Positions 10,554 to 21,634 of a stretch of DNA of 64,000 bases are shown piece by piece (position 1 is the stretch's first letter; each line of letters opens with the position of its first letter). The position numbers were made by a program, and so were the translations under genes. The notes beneath the pieces are model-generated. The model was not told the DNA's origin, did no database searches, and saw only the letters and a program-made list of their open reading frames with translations. Where the stretch lies: the NCBI GenBank assembly GCA_012934845.2, contig WNNJ02002897.1, forward strand, positions 1 through 64,000, written 5' to 3'. This DNA comes from Pomphorhynchus laevis (Eukaryota > Acanthocephala > Palaeacanthocephala > Echinorhynchida > Pomphorhynchidae).

Positions 10554-10867
10554 CAGTTCTCTACGCAGAAGACTTGAAAATTAAGAAGGACAGTTGACGA
10601 CATAGCGGAAACTGACCTTTTACAAGAAGACGTAAATCGACAAAATGATTGGTGTCGTTGTAAATACTTACCCAAACAAATGTTTGCATCTTCACTTTAG
10701 ATATGCTAAACATGTCCCTTCATATTCAATAGACGATGTAACAATCAAAACTGTGTCGAAAACTACCGATTAAGACATCATTGTATCTAATTACCTCAAA
10801 TTACGTAATCACGTTAGTTGCACTTTAAGCAAGTGTCTTTGCTTACTAGGTATGCTGCGTAGATCTG

Positions 10868-10899
10868 TAGCGCAATTCGTCTTTGGACGAGTTGCGCTA
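10868..10899. repeat. Third palindrome
   Basis: 14-bp arms (tagcgcaattcgtc/gacgagttgcgcta) with one mismatch and loop tttg, placed exactly where the second copy of the LINE thumb segment stops. Confidence 0.8.
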
Positions 10900-11021
10900 T
10901 TATCGGTGACAAAATCAACTCAACATGAAACAGCTCGCTTGCATATGTTGTCTGCACAACAACTAAAATTTTTTCAAAAAACGACTCAAGACACATTTTC
11001 AAACTAGTTACGCGACAGTGA

Positions 11022-11775
11022 TCTTCATGCCGGTTTCGCAACAATAATCTTCAGACTAGTTTCGCGATTGTGGTCTTCAGACTGGTTTCCCGACAGTGGT
11101 ATTCAGACTGGTTTCTATACTGGTTTTCAGACTGGTTTCGCGACGGTAGTCTTCAGACTGGTTTCGCGACTGTGGTCTTAAGACTAGTTTCGCTATAGTG
11201 GTCTTCAGGCTAGTTTCGCGATTGTGGTCTTCAGACTGATTTAGCGACAGTGGTCTTCAAACTGGTTTGGAGACTGGTTTCAGACTGGTTTCGCGACAGT
11301 GGTCTTCAGACTGGTTTCCCGACGGTGGTTTTCATGCTGATTTAGCGACAGTGGTCTTTAGACTGGTTTCATGACAGTGGTCTTCAGGCTGTTTTTGTGA
11401 CTGTTGTCTCAGACTGGATTAGCGACGATGGTATTCATACTTATTTCGCGACAGTGGTCTTCATACTGATTTCGCAACAGTGGTCTTCATACTGATTTAG
11501 CGACAGTGGTCTTTAGACTGGTTTCACGACAGTGGTCTTCATACTGATTTAGCGACATTGGTCTCAGACTGGATTAGCGACAGTGGTCTTCAGACTTTTG
11601 GCGACAGTGGTCTTCGTACTGATTTCGCAACAGTGGTCTTTAGACTATTTTTGTGACAGTGATCTTCAGACTATTTTTGTAACAGTGGTCTTCAGACTGG
11701 TTTCGTGACGATGGTATTCATACTTATTTCGCGACAGTGGTCTTCAGGCTGTTTTTGCCACAGTGGTCTTAATGA
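11022..11775. repeat. 26-bp minisatellite, roughly 28 units
   Basis: The unit resembles cagtggtcttcagactggtt plus tcgcga. Units vary in length and sequence (some have gatttagcga or tttttgtga), so the array is old or unequally exchanged. There is no coding frame. Confidence 0.9.
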
Positions 11776-12344
11776 TATATGGCGTAATTATATAATAATA
11801 TATGATTATAATAATATAGAGTGTGAATATTTTTAGATATTTTTAAACAATCGATATAATTTATTAATCTGATACTATGCAATATTAAACTATTAATGTT
11901 GATTTATGTTAATTATATTAATTAATTATTTACTTTTCGTTTAAAATATGATATTTTCAATAAGGAATACAAATAAAATTATTACCTCAATAAAATTGCT
12001 TTGATAAGTGTGCAGATTAGTTACTTAGTATTCAGATATACAATGAAAACACTATTTTATTTTAGAATAAAAATATTAATCGCTATCGTAAAATCTAGCC
12101 TATTTTATAGAAAGCGTTGATGCTACTTACCTAAGATAGTGTAATGTAAATAAAAAGTTTCAAATTTGCAATTTAAAGCGTTGTAACCATAGTAACTTAA
12201 AATATAGTGAAGTCACAATAAAGTATAACCACATAAAATGACTAAATTTGAATAGATAGAACTGAAAGACGACGAAAATTGCTTAAAGTTGTCACAAAAT
12301 ATTACAAAATAATGAAATCTAAAATGCAAGGTTAAAAAATTTTT
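11776..12344. other. AT-rich intergenic DNA
   Basis: No gene or repeat recognised. Confidence 0.5.
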
Positions 12345-12697
12345 TCATTTAAACAAATTTCGTCAGAGAAAATACGTCATTACATGTATTTGGTGCCGCT
12401 GCTATGTTGGACGAAAAAATAGAGGACGAAACCTGATAACATATCAATTCCTCCTGATGACCGCTAATCCCTGTTCTTATACATCATCTGTTATTTATTA
12501 GTCAATTCATGGAAATTGACTTTTATTTAAAATTTCAATTATAAATTTTACTGGATAAAATCTTTTATAAAAATTATTTATTGTTTATTATTATTCAAAC
12601 ATTTATTATTTAATTATTTAAATTTTATAAAAATATTTAATAAAATAATTAAATTTTATTTAATAAAAATTTATTTGATTTTTTTATTTTATTTAGC
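12345..12697 (+). mobile_element. Penelope-like element 3' region, copy C
   Basis: The core at 12390-12470 shows gctgctatgtt, tagagg-ac-GAAAC, aacatatc, ttcctc and CTGATGA. The segment after CTGATGA (ccgcta) pairs with tagagg less well than in other copies. An AT-rich tail follows. Confidence 0.65.
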
Positions 12698-12826
12698 ATA
12701 TGCGATCCATTACTAAACGGATCAGCAGGAATTGATTAGAAAATTTTTCACTCGAAAACGAATCGTGTCACAAACTACAAATTAATTCCATGGTTTCAAA
12801 TAATTATCAACCGAGGTAATCATCTA
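12698..12826 (+). repeat. Two-hairpin repeat, copy 2 (degenerate)
   Basis: It shares atgcgatc, aaacggat, aaaacgaatcgtg, acaaattaattccatggttt and aataattatcaac with 7428-7550, but both hairpins are weakened. Confidence 0.5.
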
Positions 12827-12861
12827 CATAATTGTAGATGTTGGAAACATCTACAATTATG
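12827..12861. repeat. Palindrome
   Basis: cataattgtagatgtt is mirrored by acatctacaattatg around the loop ggaa, about 15 bp of pairing. Confidence 0.8.
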
Positions 12862-13074
12862 AAACTGAAGCTTATTAGCTCCCGGATCACAGTTTAACAC
12901 AGTCAGATATAAAATTATATATATGATTTCCGTCAGGAAGCAGCGATTCGGGATCGATTTGGACAGATTCCATATATAAATAGCTAAGAATTAATAGAAA
13001 CCGACACAGACAGTTTTTTAACAACGTTTCCACATCGTAACGTTGTTATAACATCGAAACGTTTTCAACGTCAA

Positions 13075-13818
13075 ATCCTAGGAGCAAACTAATGTTATCT
13101 GATTCAGAAGAAATTGCGTGGATATTAATCAAGTTAGGTCCTTGTTCAAGAATATGATACTGCTCTTTTGGTAATGAATTATGAGTTCAGTTGACAACTG
13201 CTAGCGAGGAGATGATGTTATGACTCCAATCATAGGGGAGGTATATTTATTTTGACTCATATATTTATTTGACTCATATTTCGAGTATATATGGTGTCCT
13301 AGCTGGAGCTATCCAGTGCGTCCTCCGGGTTGCTGATAAAGGAACAACACATAGATATATGGGTTATATATATTGTTGATAGAGACCAATAATCATATTT
13401 CGTTTATATATACTGATATTGCGAAAAATCGCTTGAAACTGTTGTCCAGGATCCCAAAATGGCTACGATTGATTTTAAATCCATATGTGCTGCTAAATGA
13501 CTGGACTTCGATCATCAGCTCCATCAGTCTAATGTATCACTCCGAGACGCTCCTAACCACCCAGCAGTCATCGTCAGTCGGATGAAGTGGTTAGGCTGCG
13601 TTATATATACTCAAAATATGAGTCAAATAAATATGAGTCAAAATAAATATACCTCCCCTATGATTGGAGTCATAACATTATCTCCTCGCTAGCAGTTGTC
13701 AACTGAACTCATAATTCATTACCAAAAGAGCAGTGTCATATTCTTGAACAAAGACCTAACTTGATTCCTATCCACACAATGTCTTCTGAATCAGATAACA
13801 TTAGTTTGCTCCTAGGAT
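13075..13818. mobile_element. Long-inverted-repeat (fold-back) DNA element
   Basis: Arms of about 217 bp (13075-13292 and 13603-13818) are inverted copies at roughly 95% identity; ends are atcctaggagcaaac and gtttgctcctaggat. The arms include tgttatctgattcagaaga and gactccaatcataggggagg. The 310-bp core has no convincing gene. No target duplication is evident at the ends. It resembles a non-autonomous DNA transposon. Confidence 0.85.
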
Positions 13819-13996
13819 TCACAATGTAGTTAACTTTTCTAGTATTTAATGAAGATTGATTGTAATATTTTAATTTTTCTTAATAATCAAAATTTATTAT
13901 TGATAACAGACAATTACAATTTACGGATTACCCGCAAATGGGCTCTTATATTATTATCACTATAAAACTTAAAACGTTATTTATGATTTTGTGTAA
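13819..13996. other. AT-rich spacer
   Basis: No recognisable signal. Confidence 0.4.
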
Positions 13997-15106
13997 TCAT
14001 TGGTTGTTGCTTTCTGACATGTCTGCTTTCTGACATGCGTAAGGTTTCATCCTTATCGACATTGAAACAGCCTTTGCAATAAGGGTTGAGATCCTTGATC
14101 GTAAGGTTCGTATACAATCATTGTACGAAGAATGAGTGCGAGTGGATATCTGACTTAATATTTGTTTCAGTACAGCGTTCGTTGTCGGACCTATCCCTTT
14201 TGTGGTCGATAATATAATCGGGTGAAAGGATGCATGCTCGACTTTCACTATTCATTCATTATATTTTGCATTTTTGCGATTTTCGTGTATTTGAAGAGGT
14301 CTGATATTCTAGATAGGGAGTACGGCAGAGCCAAAGAGTTAAAAACACATATACCCATGAAAGACCGGTCGGTAGCAATTCCAAATAGGCCGTTGCAAGA
14401 AATATCTGCCCTTGCATCTCTATCTCGCGATGTTGTATTGTTATCGAATTCAATAGATTGAGGTACAGGATTAAGTTGGGGTTCTTTTATTACGCACTTA
14501 CAAAACGTGCTTAAACATTAAGATATTCAATCGATTACAATATTGTGACGGACATGCCCGACTGGAGGATTATTTAAATCCTCCAGTCGGGCATGACAGG
14601 GCATGCGTAATATCAAATCCGGCACCGCAAGGGCACTTATTTGTCATTGAGTTTGGTTGCCAGCCATATCGTACTGCAACAGCGTCTTGAAACTCCCTCG
14701 AAGTTTGAAATGTACCCGCTAGGTCATACGCTGGATTCAGCCATGACGACGCTCCAGTTGTATTGGCATTTTTAAGAATCGAAGCAAGATCCCTCTCCGA
14801 GAATTAGATGAGACCTGATGAAATATGAGCCCATCTGCTAAAATTGGAATGTCGGATGTGGCTCAGCAAATCTCGTCGATTATCCAGAAGAACAGAATTT
14901 TGACAGCTATTCCTATTAAGCTCAAACATCTTTAACGAGTTCACGTAATCCACATTTCCTCTTTCGGTTGGGTTATAAATTCCGAGTCCACCAAATTTGA
15001 ACGGAAGTGTAATTAGCATTCTATCTTCCTCTCCAATCGGTCCAGTACCTAACATATGAGGTAATAAGTGCTCGAACAGCCGTAATATTTTTAATGATTT
15101 AAACAA
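13997..15106 (-). mobile_element. RLE-type LINE, C-terminal fragment
   Basis: Minus-strand pieces line up in order with the protein at 61.1-62.6 kb: a FGGLGIYNP segment (15106-14807), GASSWLNPAYD then EFQDAVAVRYGW and CPCG-HALSC (about 14770-14600), RDARADISCNGLFG with ICVFNSLAL (about 14420-14330), and HASFHPIILSTTKGIG to TLRSRISTL (14248-13997). This is the CCHC knuckle plus PD-(D/E)XK-like nuclease that nicks the target in RLE LINEs. It is broken by several frame changes and a palindrome at 14553-14595. The RT part is absent. Confidence 0.8.
14553..14595. repeat. Palindrome inside the RLE-LINE zinc knuckle
   Basis: 19-bp arms (catgcccgactggaggatt and reverse complement) around an AT loop. 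On the minus strand one arm encodes the expected CPTGGF after HALS; the other arm is its inverted copy. Confidence 0.9.
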
Positions 15107-15389
15107 AGCTATTAGTTGGATTAAGTAAGCACTAAATATTGAGGATATTGTTCTTTCGAATGCCTGTAATTTTGTATAAATCAGAATATTTACAATTTAA
15201 AACTTCAATAGTTAATTTCTACAAATCTGTCAGATTAAATAAAGATCCAACTGCGTCTAGACAATGAAAATATGATAAAAAATGAATATAAAAATAAAAA
15301 AAACAAGAAAAAGATAATAAAAAAGCTTACTGTAATGACTACAGGCGATAATAATAACAAATTTACCAGGAACTGTAATTGAAATGAAA
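15107..15389. other. AT-rich spacer
   Basis: No recognisable signal. Confidence 0.4.
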
Positions 15390-16800
15390 AACATCCAATA
15401 AGTTTATGAGATTTTATTCATGCAGAAATGCCAAAACATTATTTTTTAAAGCACACTTTAAAAAATATTGCAAGGTAATCGAAATTAATACTGGTATAAA
15501 ACACTATTTCAGTATTAATTCTACAAAAGAATTTTTAGAACAGACAAAAGGAATAAATTTTCAAAATATAAATACATACGATTTTAGTACTCTTTATACA
15601 AATCTAGATTTAGTAGATATTAAAGAAGCGTTAGTAAAATTAATTAACCTTATATTCGGAAAAAGATATACATATATATGTTATAATAATTATAACGCCT
15701 ATCTAACAAAAATTAAACCATCAAATAAATATAAATATATGGATAAAATTGAATTAATAGAATCCTTAAATATTTTGATAAATCAAAATTATTTAAAAGT
15801 AGGGACATCTATATTTAAACAAGTAAAAGGTGTTCCAATGGGTGGTAATAGTAGCCCAATTATAGCTGACTTGTTTTTAAGCTTTATAGAATATGAATTT
15901 GTTCATAACTGTGTAAAAACTAAATCTAAACAATATAAATATATGAAATATATGTTTCGATACATTGATGATATATGTGTATTTAATTCTAATAATTTTT
16001 ATTCAATTAGTGAGCACATTTATCCAGAAAGCCTTATTTTTAACAAAACCAATATTAATGATAAAGAAGGTGTATATCTAGATATGAACATTAAATTAAC
16101 ATTAACTAAAACTACTATTAATTTATATCGTAAAGATGACATATTTAAATTTACAAGTAAACATATTTTTGCATGAGCATTTATGCATACCATATAATAT
16201 AAAATATAATACATTAAATAATGAAATTTTAAGAATTGCAACAATATGTAATGATATTGGCTTTCTTAAAAATCATTTAAATAATTTAATAGATACATAT
16301 TTTAAACTAGGTTACTATAAAAATAACATCAAGCAGAAAATAGTAAAATATATAAATCAACACAATAATATAAAGAATAAATTTAAACTCTTAAGTGGCA
16401 AATTTTTATGGATGGATAATAAATAATATACTTTGCATTAGAATAAGATACTAGATAGTTATTTCAGAGGAAATACATCATTAGCATGTATTTGGCCCCG
16501 CTGCTATGTTGGGTAGAGGAGTTAGGGGCCGAAACCTGATAGCATAGCAGTTCCTCCTGATGACCTCTAATTCTTATTCTGATACAACGTCTGTTATTTA
16601 TTAGTCAATTCATAAAAATGACGTTTATTTTAAATTTTATTTTTTATTTTTTATTTTTATTTTTATTTTTTAACTTGATTTAAATTATAGAAAATCTAAA
16701 AACAATTATTAATTTTATTATTTAATTATTAAATTTTGATTTAGCATTATTATGTTTTGTTTATTTTATAATTATATAACAATACGTAGACTCAGTTAGC
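15390..16800 (+). mobile_element. Penelope-like retroelement, RT body plus 3' region
   Basis: Frames at 15406-16176 and 16136-16426 encode a reverse transcriptase with YDFSTLYTNL (motif A region), GVPMGGNSSPIIADLFLS (motif B) and FRYIDDICVF (catalytic YIDD), followed by YLDMNIKL and a tail ending KFLWMDNK. The FSTLYTNL/GVPMG.N signature is that of animal Penelope-type RTs; assignment to the Naiad group is a guess. No GIY-YIG endonuclease is visible. After the stop comes the shared 3' region: structured core 16493-16570, AT-rich tail and terminus tacgtagactcagttagctg (about 16780-16800). 5'-truncated and broken. Confidence 0.8.
16493..16570 (+). ncRNA. Conserved structured core with hammerhead-like motifs
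   Basis: In order: ggcccc, ctgctatgtt, ggGTA, gaggag, ttaggggcc-GAAAC, agcatagcag, ttcctc, CTGATGA, cctctaa. ctgctatgtt pairs with agcatagcag (10 bp with one G-U), gaggag with ttcctc, and ttagggg with cctctaa. These are the three helices expected next to the three conserved strands of a hammerhead ribozyme, but the strands run in reverse cyclic order. Function is inferred, not shown. Confidence 0.4.
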
Positions 16801-18302
16801 TGATTTAATTTGATTTAATTATGCAAACGTATTGTTACATCTTATGCGACTATTGCATATAAAATTTGTAAATTTATCATTTCTACAATAAGCACAAATT
16901 TGCTAGACTTTCTTTTAACAAAATAGGTGGGATATATTTATCATAACTAGTTCCTGGCCACGGTGCTTTTGATGAACTTCCTTTCAACATATCTTAATTA
17001 TAAATCATAGTGCATCTCTTCATGTTGTTACTAACATGCAATTATCTTGGCGACCTCTTTTCAAAAAGATGAGCGGTACAAAATTATAACAATGTGGAGT
17101 GGCAGATTTACTTTTGTTTAAATGATCAGAAATGTGGGATCATTTCGATGGCTTAGCAATGGACCTTTATATGAACTGTATGTCATAAAATTGAATGATT
17201 CCTTTGTTTACCATCTTAATGGATTGTAAAGTGTTTACAATACGTAGAATGTCTTCATGATCTGTCGCAGGCGTGTTATACTTGATTATAAATCATATAA
17301 TTTAAAATTTTCCAACCTGTGTATTTTCACTGAGTATAACATTGAGATTCATATTTTGCATATTTTTACCAAACGTGATTTGTAATGTTCGTTACTTAAG
17401 ACTGCCAATTACCAAAAGTAAATATTTGCCAGATGAGGGCTTTATATATTTCAAATATACATACCAAATGGACAATATTAGTCACTATGTCGTATTATTA
17501 CGCAAAAATTCTTGTAGAAATAATTTACGTATAGAAAGAGAAAATATCATCAAACAAAAAAATAAAAAGGTTAACAATTTAAGACTCATAGTGTGAATCA
17601 AACATAAAATTTAAATATTAATAAAATTGCGGTTTATGTTAATGTCAATTTATATTTTAAAATTACTAGCAAACATAATATTATAAAGTTTATTGAGCTA
17701 GCAGATATTTATATATCAATAATACTATAAAAAAGGCATTATATTAATAAACAAACCTAGAAAATTATTGCATTATAACAAGATAGAGAGATGTCTATCT
17801 TTTATGTTGAAGATAGGCATTATAATACACTTGATAATACAGTTATTTTAAAGTTATGAGCAGATTCTGGAGGATTATATTTAAATATAATTCATTAAAT
17901 ATAATATGATAGTATTTTATTATTATTGCTGCCATATTAGTAATACAGAAATTTCAGAAATTCGCGACATTTCGTCAATGATTAAAAATGACATTATGGA
18001 ATAAATATGAGGTCCCCACTGAATGATAAAGATGTATATGTAGTCTCACATTATATGAACACTGTTTTATGTTTATACCTATTCAGGCAAATGAGTGGTT
18101 TTACTTAACTAGCAGAGAGATGGCGGGTCCTTTGTGAGGGGTTTAAAGGTTTGATTAAATGAAACAATAATTTATATTTTTAATTTTATTATTAATAGTT
18201 CATGCTAATGTGATACATAGCAACTAAATTTTCTATAAAGAAACAAATATTTTCCAAATTAAATAAATTTATAAAATAAAAAATAAAAAATAAAATAAAA
18301 TA
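16801..18302. other. AT-rich intergenic DNA
   Basis: A frame at 17342-17596 (84 residues, Lys/Asn/Ile-rich) has no recognisable domain and is probably chance. Nothing else stands out. Confidence 0.45.
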
Positions 18303-19960
18303 AAAAATCTGATTGACCCACAATTAGCAAAATTAACTAACTCAGTGTAAGAGTAATAAAAATGAAATCTCAAAACCGCTTATGACTCCCTTGTTGAAGT
18401 ATTAGTGAGAAAACGCAGAGGGTAATTAGAAATTAACAAATTAATGTGCTAATATCCTATTTATTTTTTATTAAAAAATAAAATGTTAATTCTAATTATA
18501 TTCATCATTGAACAATCCGCTTTCAATTGTCTATATATGGACTATTAACTGTTAATTAATAATTTAATTAATTGACAATAAGAAAATATTGAGGTGACAA
18601 ATATCAATATTGACTCCACACTTTTGGAGTGGAGACTTATGGATCAATGGGCTCTTCGGATTTGGCTATTGTTAAGGAGATAGGAAAAATATTAAAACAA
18701 TAGGATTCAAGTGCTACTTCATATCAACCCCAAAACGTTAGCATCGCCATCCAATGCGAAAATGCTGTCATCATTCTGGCCACGGATTCAAAGGGCAAGA
18801 GCATGGTAGCCTGGTGGTAAGTTGACGACCAAGATGATGAGGATGTACAAGAACTTTGCTTCGGGCATTGCTTTTTACAATTAATAATATTAGCATTAAT
18901 AAATTAATAAATAAATTTTTAATTTTAAATAATATAATTTTATCAAAATATTGTTAATCTCATCTATTTAATTTTTATCAGTGAAATTGTGTCAATTTGT
19001 TGGTTGTATTTAAATCGTAAATAAGTAGCGATCTAAAAGTATCCATTTACATACAGCAAAAAATAGTATCCAATTTATGGTATGTAGTAATAAAAATTAA
19101 ACGGATCTAATTAAAATTGTTGGCTTCTACTTAGTTTATTGTGTACATAAATCATACATTAAAACAGATATGGTCACAAGTATCGGTTTGGGAAATTCTT
19201 AAAATAGTCATATACATAAATCTGTATTCATACATCTAGCGTAACTGTATATCATCTCTATGATGCAGAGTGTGGAGAGATTTTTAGAGTCAATGATCAA
19301 TAAAATTTCTTATATATTTTCAATTTGAAAGTGATAAGGTTTTGATGAAATCGAACAATAATCATGGAAACGTAAGGTGCTCGAGGTCAATGTTAAATGA
19401 TCAAAATTGAAATGGCAAGACACCCCGCATGAGTTAGAAAATTTATTAAATTTTGATTCCTGTTTGGAATCATCATCAGAAATTGTATTTAGCTAGAACA
19501 CATAAATTTTCTAGCTAAGTGTTCTAACTAATTACAATTTCTGATGATGATTCCAAACAGGAATCGAAAATTCAATAAATTTTCTAACTCATGCGGGGCG
19601 TCTTGCCATTTCAATTTTGATCATCGAACAATAATTTTCGCATAACATAATTTATTTAAAAAAATAAAAACGCTGAGGTTAACTTAACCACTAGCTAAAC
19701 GACTTGTCGATTCTTCATTTTCATTCCTAAACTTCATACGGTTTTTCCAATGCGAGATCGCGAAGAATACGTGCATTGGTTCCTTTTAATCGATATTCAC
19801 GCTTGAATAAGATATTGACATGATCAAGAGAGCTCATTTCGACCTCCAATAGTCGAGTCTAATCAGTTAATTTATTTCCCAATCTAAACACCTTACAATC
19901 TAAACACCATACGTTCAAATAACTTGAAATCTCATCATCACCATTTTGCAAAAGCTGAGA
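18303..19960. repeat. Dispersed repeat R1, copy 1
   Basis: The same sequence occurs at 45945-46062 plus 49606-50848. From about 18460 to 19350 it is nearly identical to the second copy (three differences seen in about 890 bases). The left 130 bases and the last 320 bases are clearly more diverged. This copy carries the 262-bp fold-back at 19363-19624; the other copy carries a 3.5-kb L2 insertion. I recognise no intact gene in it. Confidence 0.9.
19363..19624. mobile_element. 262-bp fold-back insertion with target duplication
   Basis: Arms of about 95 bp (atgatcaaaattgaaatggc to cagaaattg and inverse) surround a short core. It is flanked by cgaacaataat at 19352-19362 and 19625-19635 (11-13 bp shared). 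R1 copy 2 has a single cgaagaataat at the same place (about 50519), i.e. an empty site. About 34 bases at the left end lie outside the inverted arm. Confidence 0.9.
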
Positions 19961-20342
19961 AAAAATGTCGCGTAATCTATCAATAAATTATTATTTTAAA
20001 ATAATTTATGTTTATTAAATAAAAAATCGGTTATTTCCATAAATAATTTGCAACTTTAGAGAAAATCCATTACGTTTGTACAATTTCGGGACTACTTTAA
20101 CTTTGTTTAATATGGTAAACTGTAACCGCATTATATTAATGGAATTTAAAAAAAATATTGAACAATCGCAAAAACTAGCTATTATGAATTAAAATGAAAA
20201 TTTTATCAAAATAGATCATTATTTCGTTGGCGTGTTTGGTATTGTAGGGAAATAAAATCAATTTGTATCAGTTACTTTTAATGTTAAAACGCTGTCTATA
20301 TTAGCTGGCTCAAATGTTTTCACAGACAAATATGTAATTCAA
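19961..20342. other. AT-rich DNA downstream of the ALDH gene
   Basis: No gene. It would hold the 3' UTR of the minus-strand ALDH gene. Confidence 0.5.
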
Positions 20343-21191
20343 CTACTTGTTTATCCTTCCAATAAAAAATCCAAATGAAATTAAAACAGCGCTCGCCACA
20401 ATAAATGATGATATATAAGCTATTCGTATGATTGTTTTGGTACTTGTTGTGGATTCAATAATATCCATCATTATTTTTGCCTTCCTTTTTGTATGTGGTG
20501 GATATAGGAATTTTCTATTGACAATATCGAACTTATCAGATCTTCTAACGACAGCTTTTCTATTGCTAAAAGTCTTAAAACTATCGTGCCAATTCAATTT
20601 ATTGATACCGCTCAACCCAACTCCCCCGAATGGTACATTGGGTATTGTAATTTGTACAAGGCAATCGTTCACACATACTGATCCGCTGGATGTTCGGTTA
20701 ACAACATCATTTGTTATACTTTTGTTTTGTGTATACAAATATATAACCAATGGTTTAGGTTTTTTATTAATAATATTCATTGCTTCTTCAACATTTGATA
20801 CCGATTTTACTGGTAAAATTGGGCCAAATATTTCTTCGTTCATCAAGGGATGGTCATCACTTGGATCACTTACGATTGTAGGATACATGACAAACTTCTC
20901 TCGATCATATTTTCCACCAAATACTACGCCAGAATATTTGTCGGTATTCAAGTAGCCCATAATCCGATTAAAGTGATGTTCATTGATAATTTTTCCGTAT
21001 GAATCACGAATGTGATTATTATCATCAACATTTGGATACCATTCGTTTATAACGTATTGCAGAGCGTTAATAAACGCATCTTTTATTGTTTGCTCGACAA
21101 GCACGTAATCCGGAGCTATACACGTTTGTCCTGCATTTATAAATTTACCATTACATATAGATTGTGCTGCTTTCATAATATTACAATCACT
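20343..21191 (-). CDS. ALDH3: ALDH3-type fatty aldehyde dehydrogenase, C-terminal half
   Basis: The 283 residues carry the catalytic Cys block NAGQTCIAPDY (about residue 22-32), YPTIVSDPSDDHPLMNEEIFGPILP, KPLVIYLYT, VPFGGVGLSG and the SFKTFSNRKAV end typical of class 3 ALDH. A hydrophobic segment near the C-terminus (IAYISSFIVASAVLISF) is the membrane anchor found in fatty aldehyde dehydrogenases of the ER, which oxidise long-chain aldehydes with NAD. The matching N-terminal half is at 23073-23792 on the same strand. The frame enters at about 21191 without a start codon (D-C-N-I-M-K), so this is a downstream exon or the distal part of a split gene. Confidence 0.88.
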   Translation of the reverse strand, partial: SDCNIMKAAQSICNGKFINAGQTCIAPDYVLVEQTIKDAFINALQYVINEWYPNVDDNNHIRDSYGKIINEHHFNRIMGYLNTDKYSGVVFGGKYDREKFVMYPTIVSDPSDDHPLMNEEIFGPILPVKSVSNVEEAMNIINKKPKPLVIYLYTQNKSITNDVVNRTSSGSVCVNDCLVQITIPNVPFGGVGLSGINKLNWHDSFKTFSNRKAVVRRSDKFDIVNRKFLYPPHTKRKAKIMMDIIESTTSTKTIIRIAYISSFIVASAVLISFGFFIGRINK

Positions 21192-21194
21192 CAA

Positions 21195-21634
21195 TAAACA
21201 GATGAAAGTTTGAATATGATTTATAAATATGTTAATTATTAATAATTGCTAATGCAATTATGTCAAAAATAATTGTAGAAGTCTCTTTAACAACAGAAGG
21301 GACTTTATTCAATCATGATAACTTTAAAACAATTTATGACAGTTTATTGTTTACTTTTTAAACAATTTATTTTCGATATTTAACAATTAAAAACATTTAT
21401 AAGTATTTTTATTAAAATGAGTTGTATATCCAAATCAAACATTTCGTTTTTAAATTCTGAAGGTATTGCTCTATATAGAAATCTGTATCCATCGAAATAT
21501 ACTTCATACATAAATAAATATTATGATATTTAATAATGTTTAATAATATTTAAACATAATATTTAATAATATTTAATATGATATAATAATATCATAATAA
21601 ATATTATTAATAAATAATATTTATTAATAATTTA
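21195..21634. other. AT-rich DNA inside the ALDH gap
   Basis: Runs of taataatattt. No gene. Confidence 0.5.

Larger units (their letters stand above)
9975..10860 (+). mobile_element. CR1/Jockey-group LINE fragment, decayed and partly duplicated
   Basis: Broken frames match the RT of LINE-C (39842-44146): SDW-KSIIRPLF (about 10040), SCRPISLTCIACEVMKR (about 10105), NQHGFRQGHSTVTNI (about 10205) and a VIFFGLSKTID motif-A-like remnant (10300). The thumb segment (DLKSRGHVSF-SMCLRLLGMLRSSLGTLDA) appears at about 10380-10485. A second diverged copy of the same stretch is at 10730-10858. The palmar catalytic region is missing. Palindromes interrupt it at 10451-10516 and 10519-10553. Confidence 0.7.

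Noticed and set aside
11022-11775. CRISPR-like array
   Set aside because: Units are contiguous and variable with no unique spacers, in a eukaryotic LINE-rich region.
16465-16485. ggaaatac.tcatt at the start of the Penelope 3' region as GAAA plus cleavage site of a hammerhead
   Set aside because: No CTGATGA or pairing helix precedes it in any copy.
16550-16620. An ordinary type I or III hammerhead starting at CTGATGA on the plus strand
   Set aside because: No GAAA with a pairing strand follows within a reasonable distance; the only matching GAAA lies upstream, so the standard fold cannot form.
17342-17596. 84-codon frame as a gene
   Set aside because: Composition follows the AT bias, no domain, no context; probably chance.
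18720-18815. Possible proteasome-like scrap (SIAIQCENAVIILATDSKG) in R1
   Set aside because: Only about 25 codons, present in both R1 copies as part of a repeat; similarity is too weak to name.
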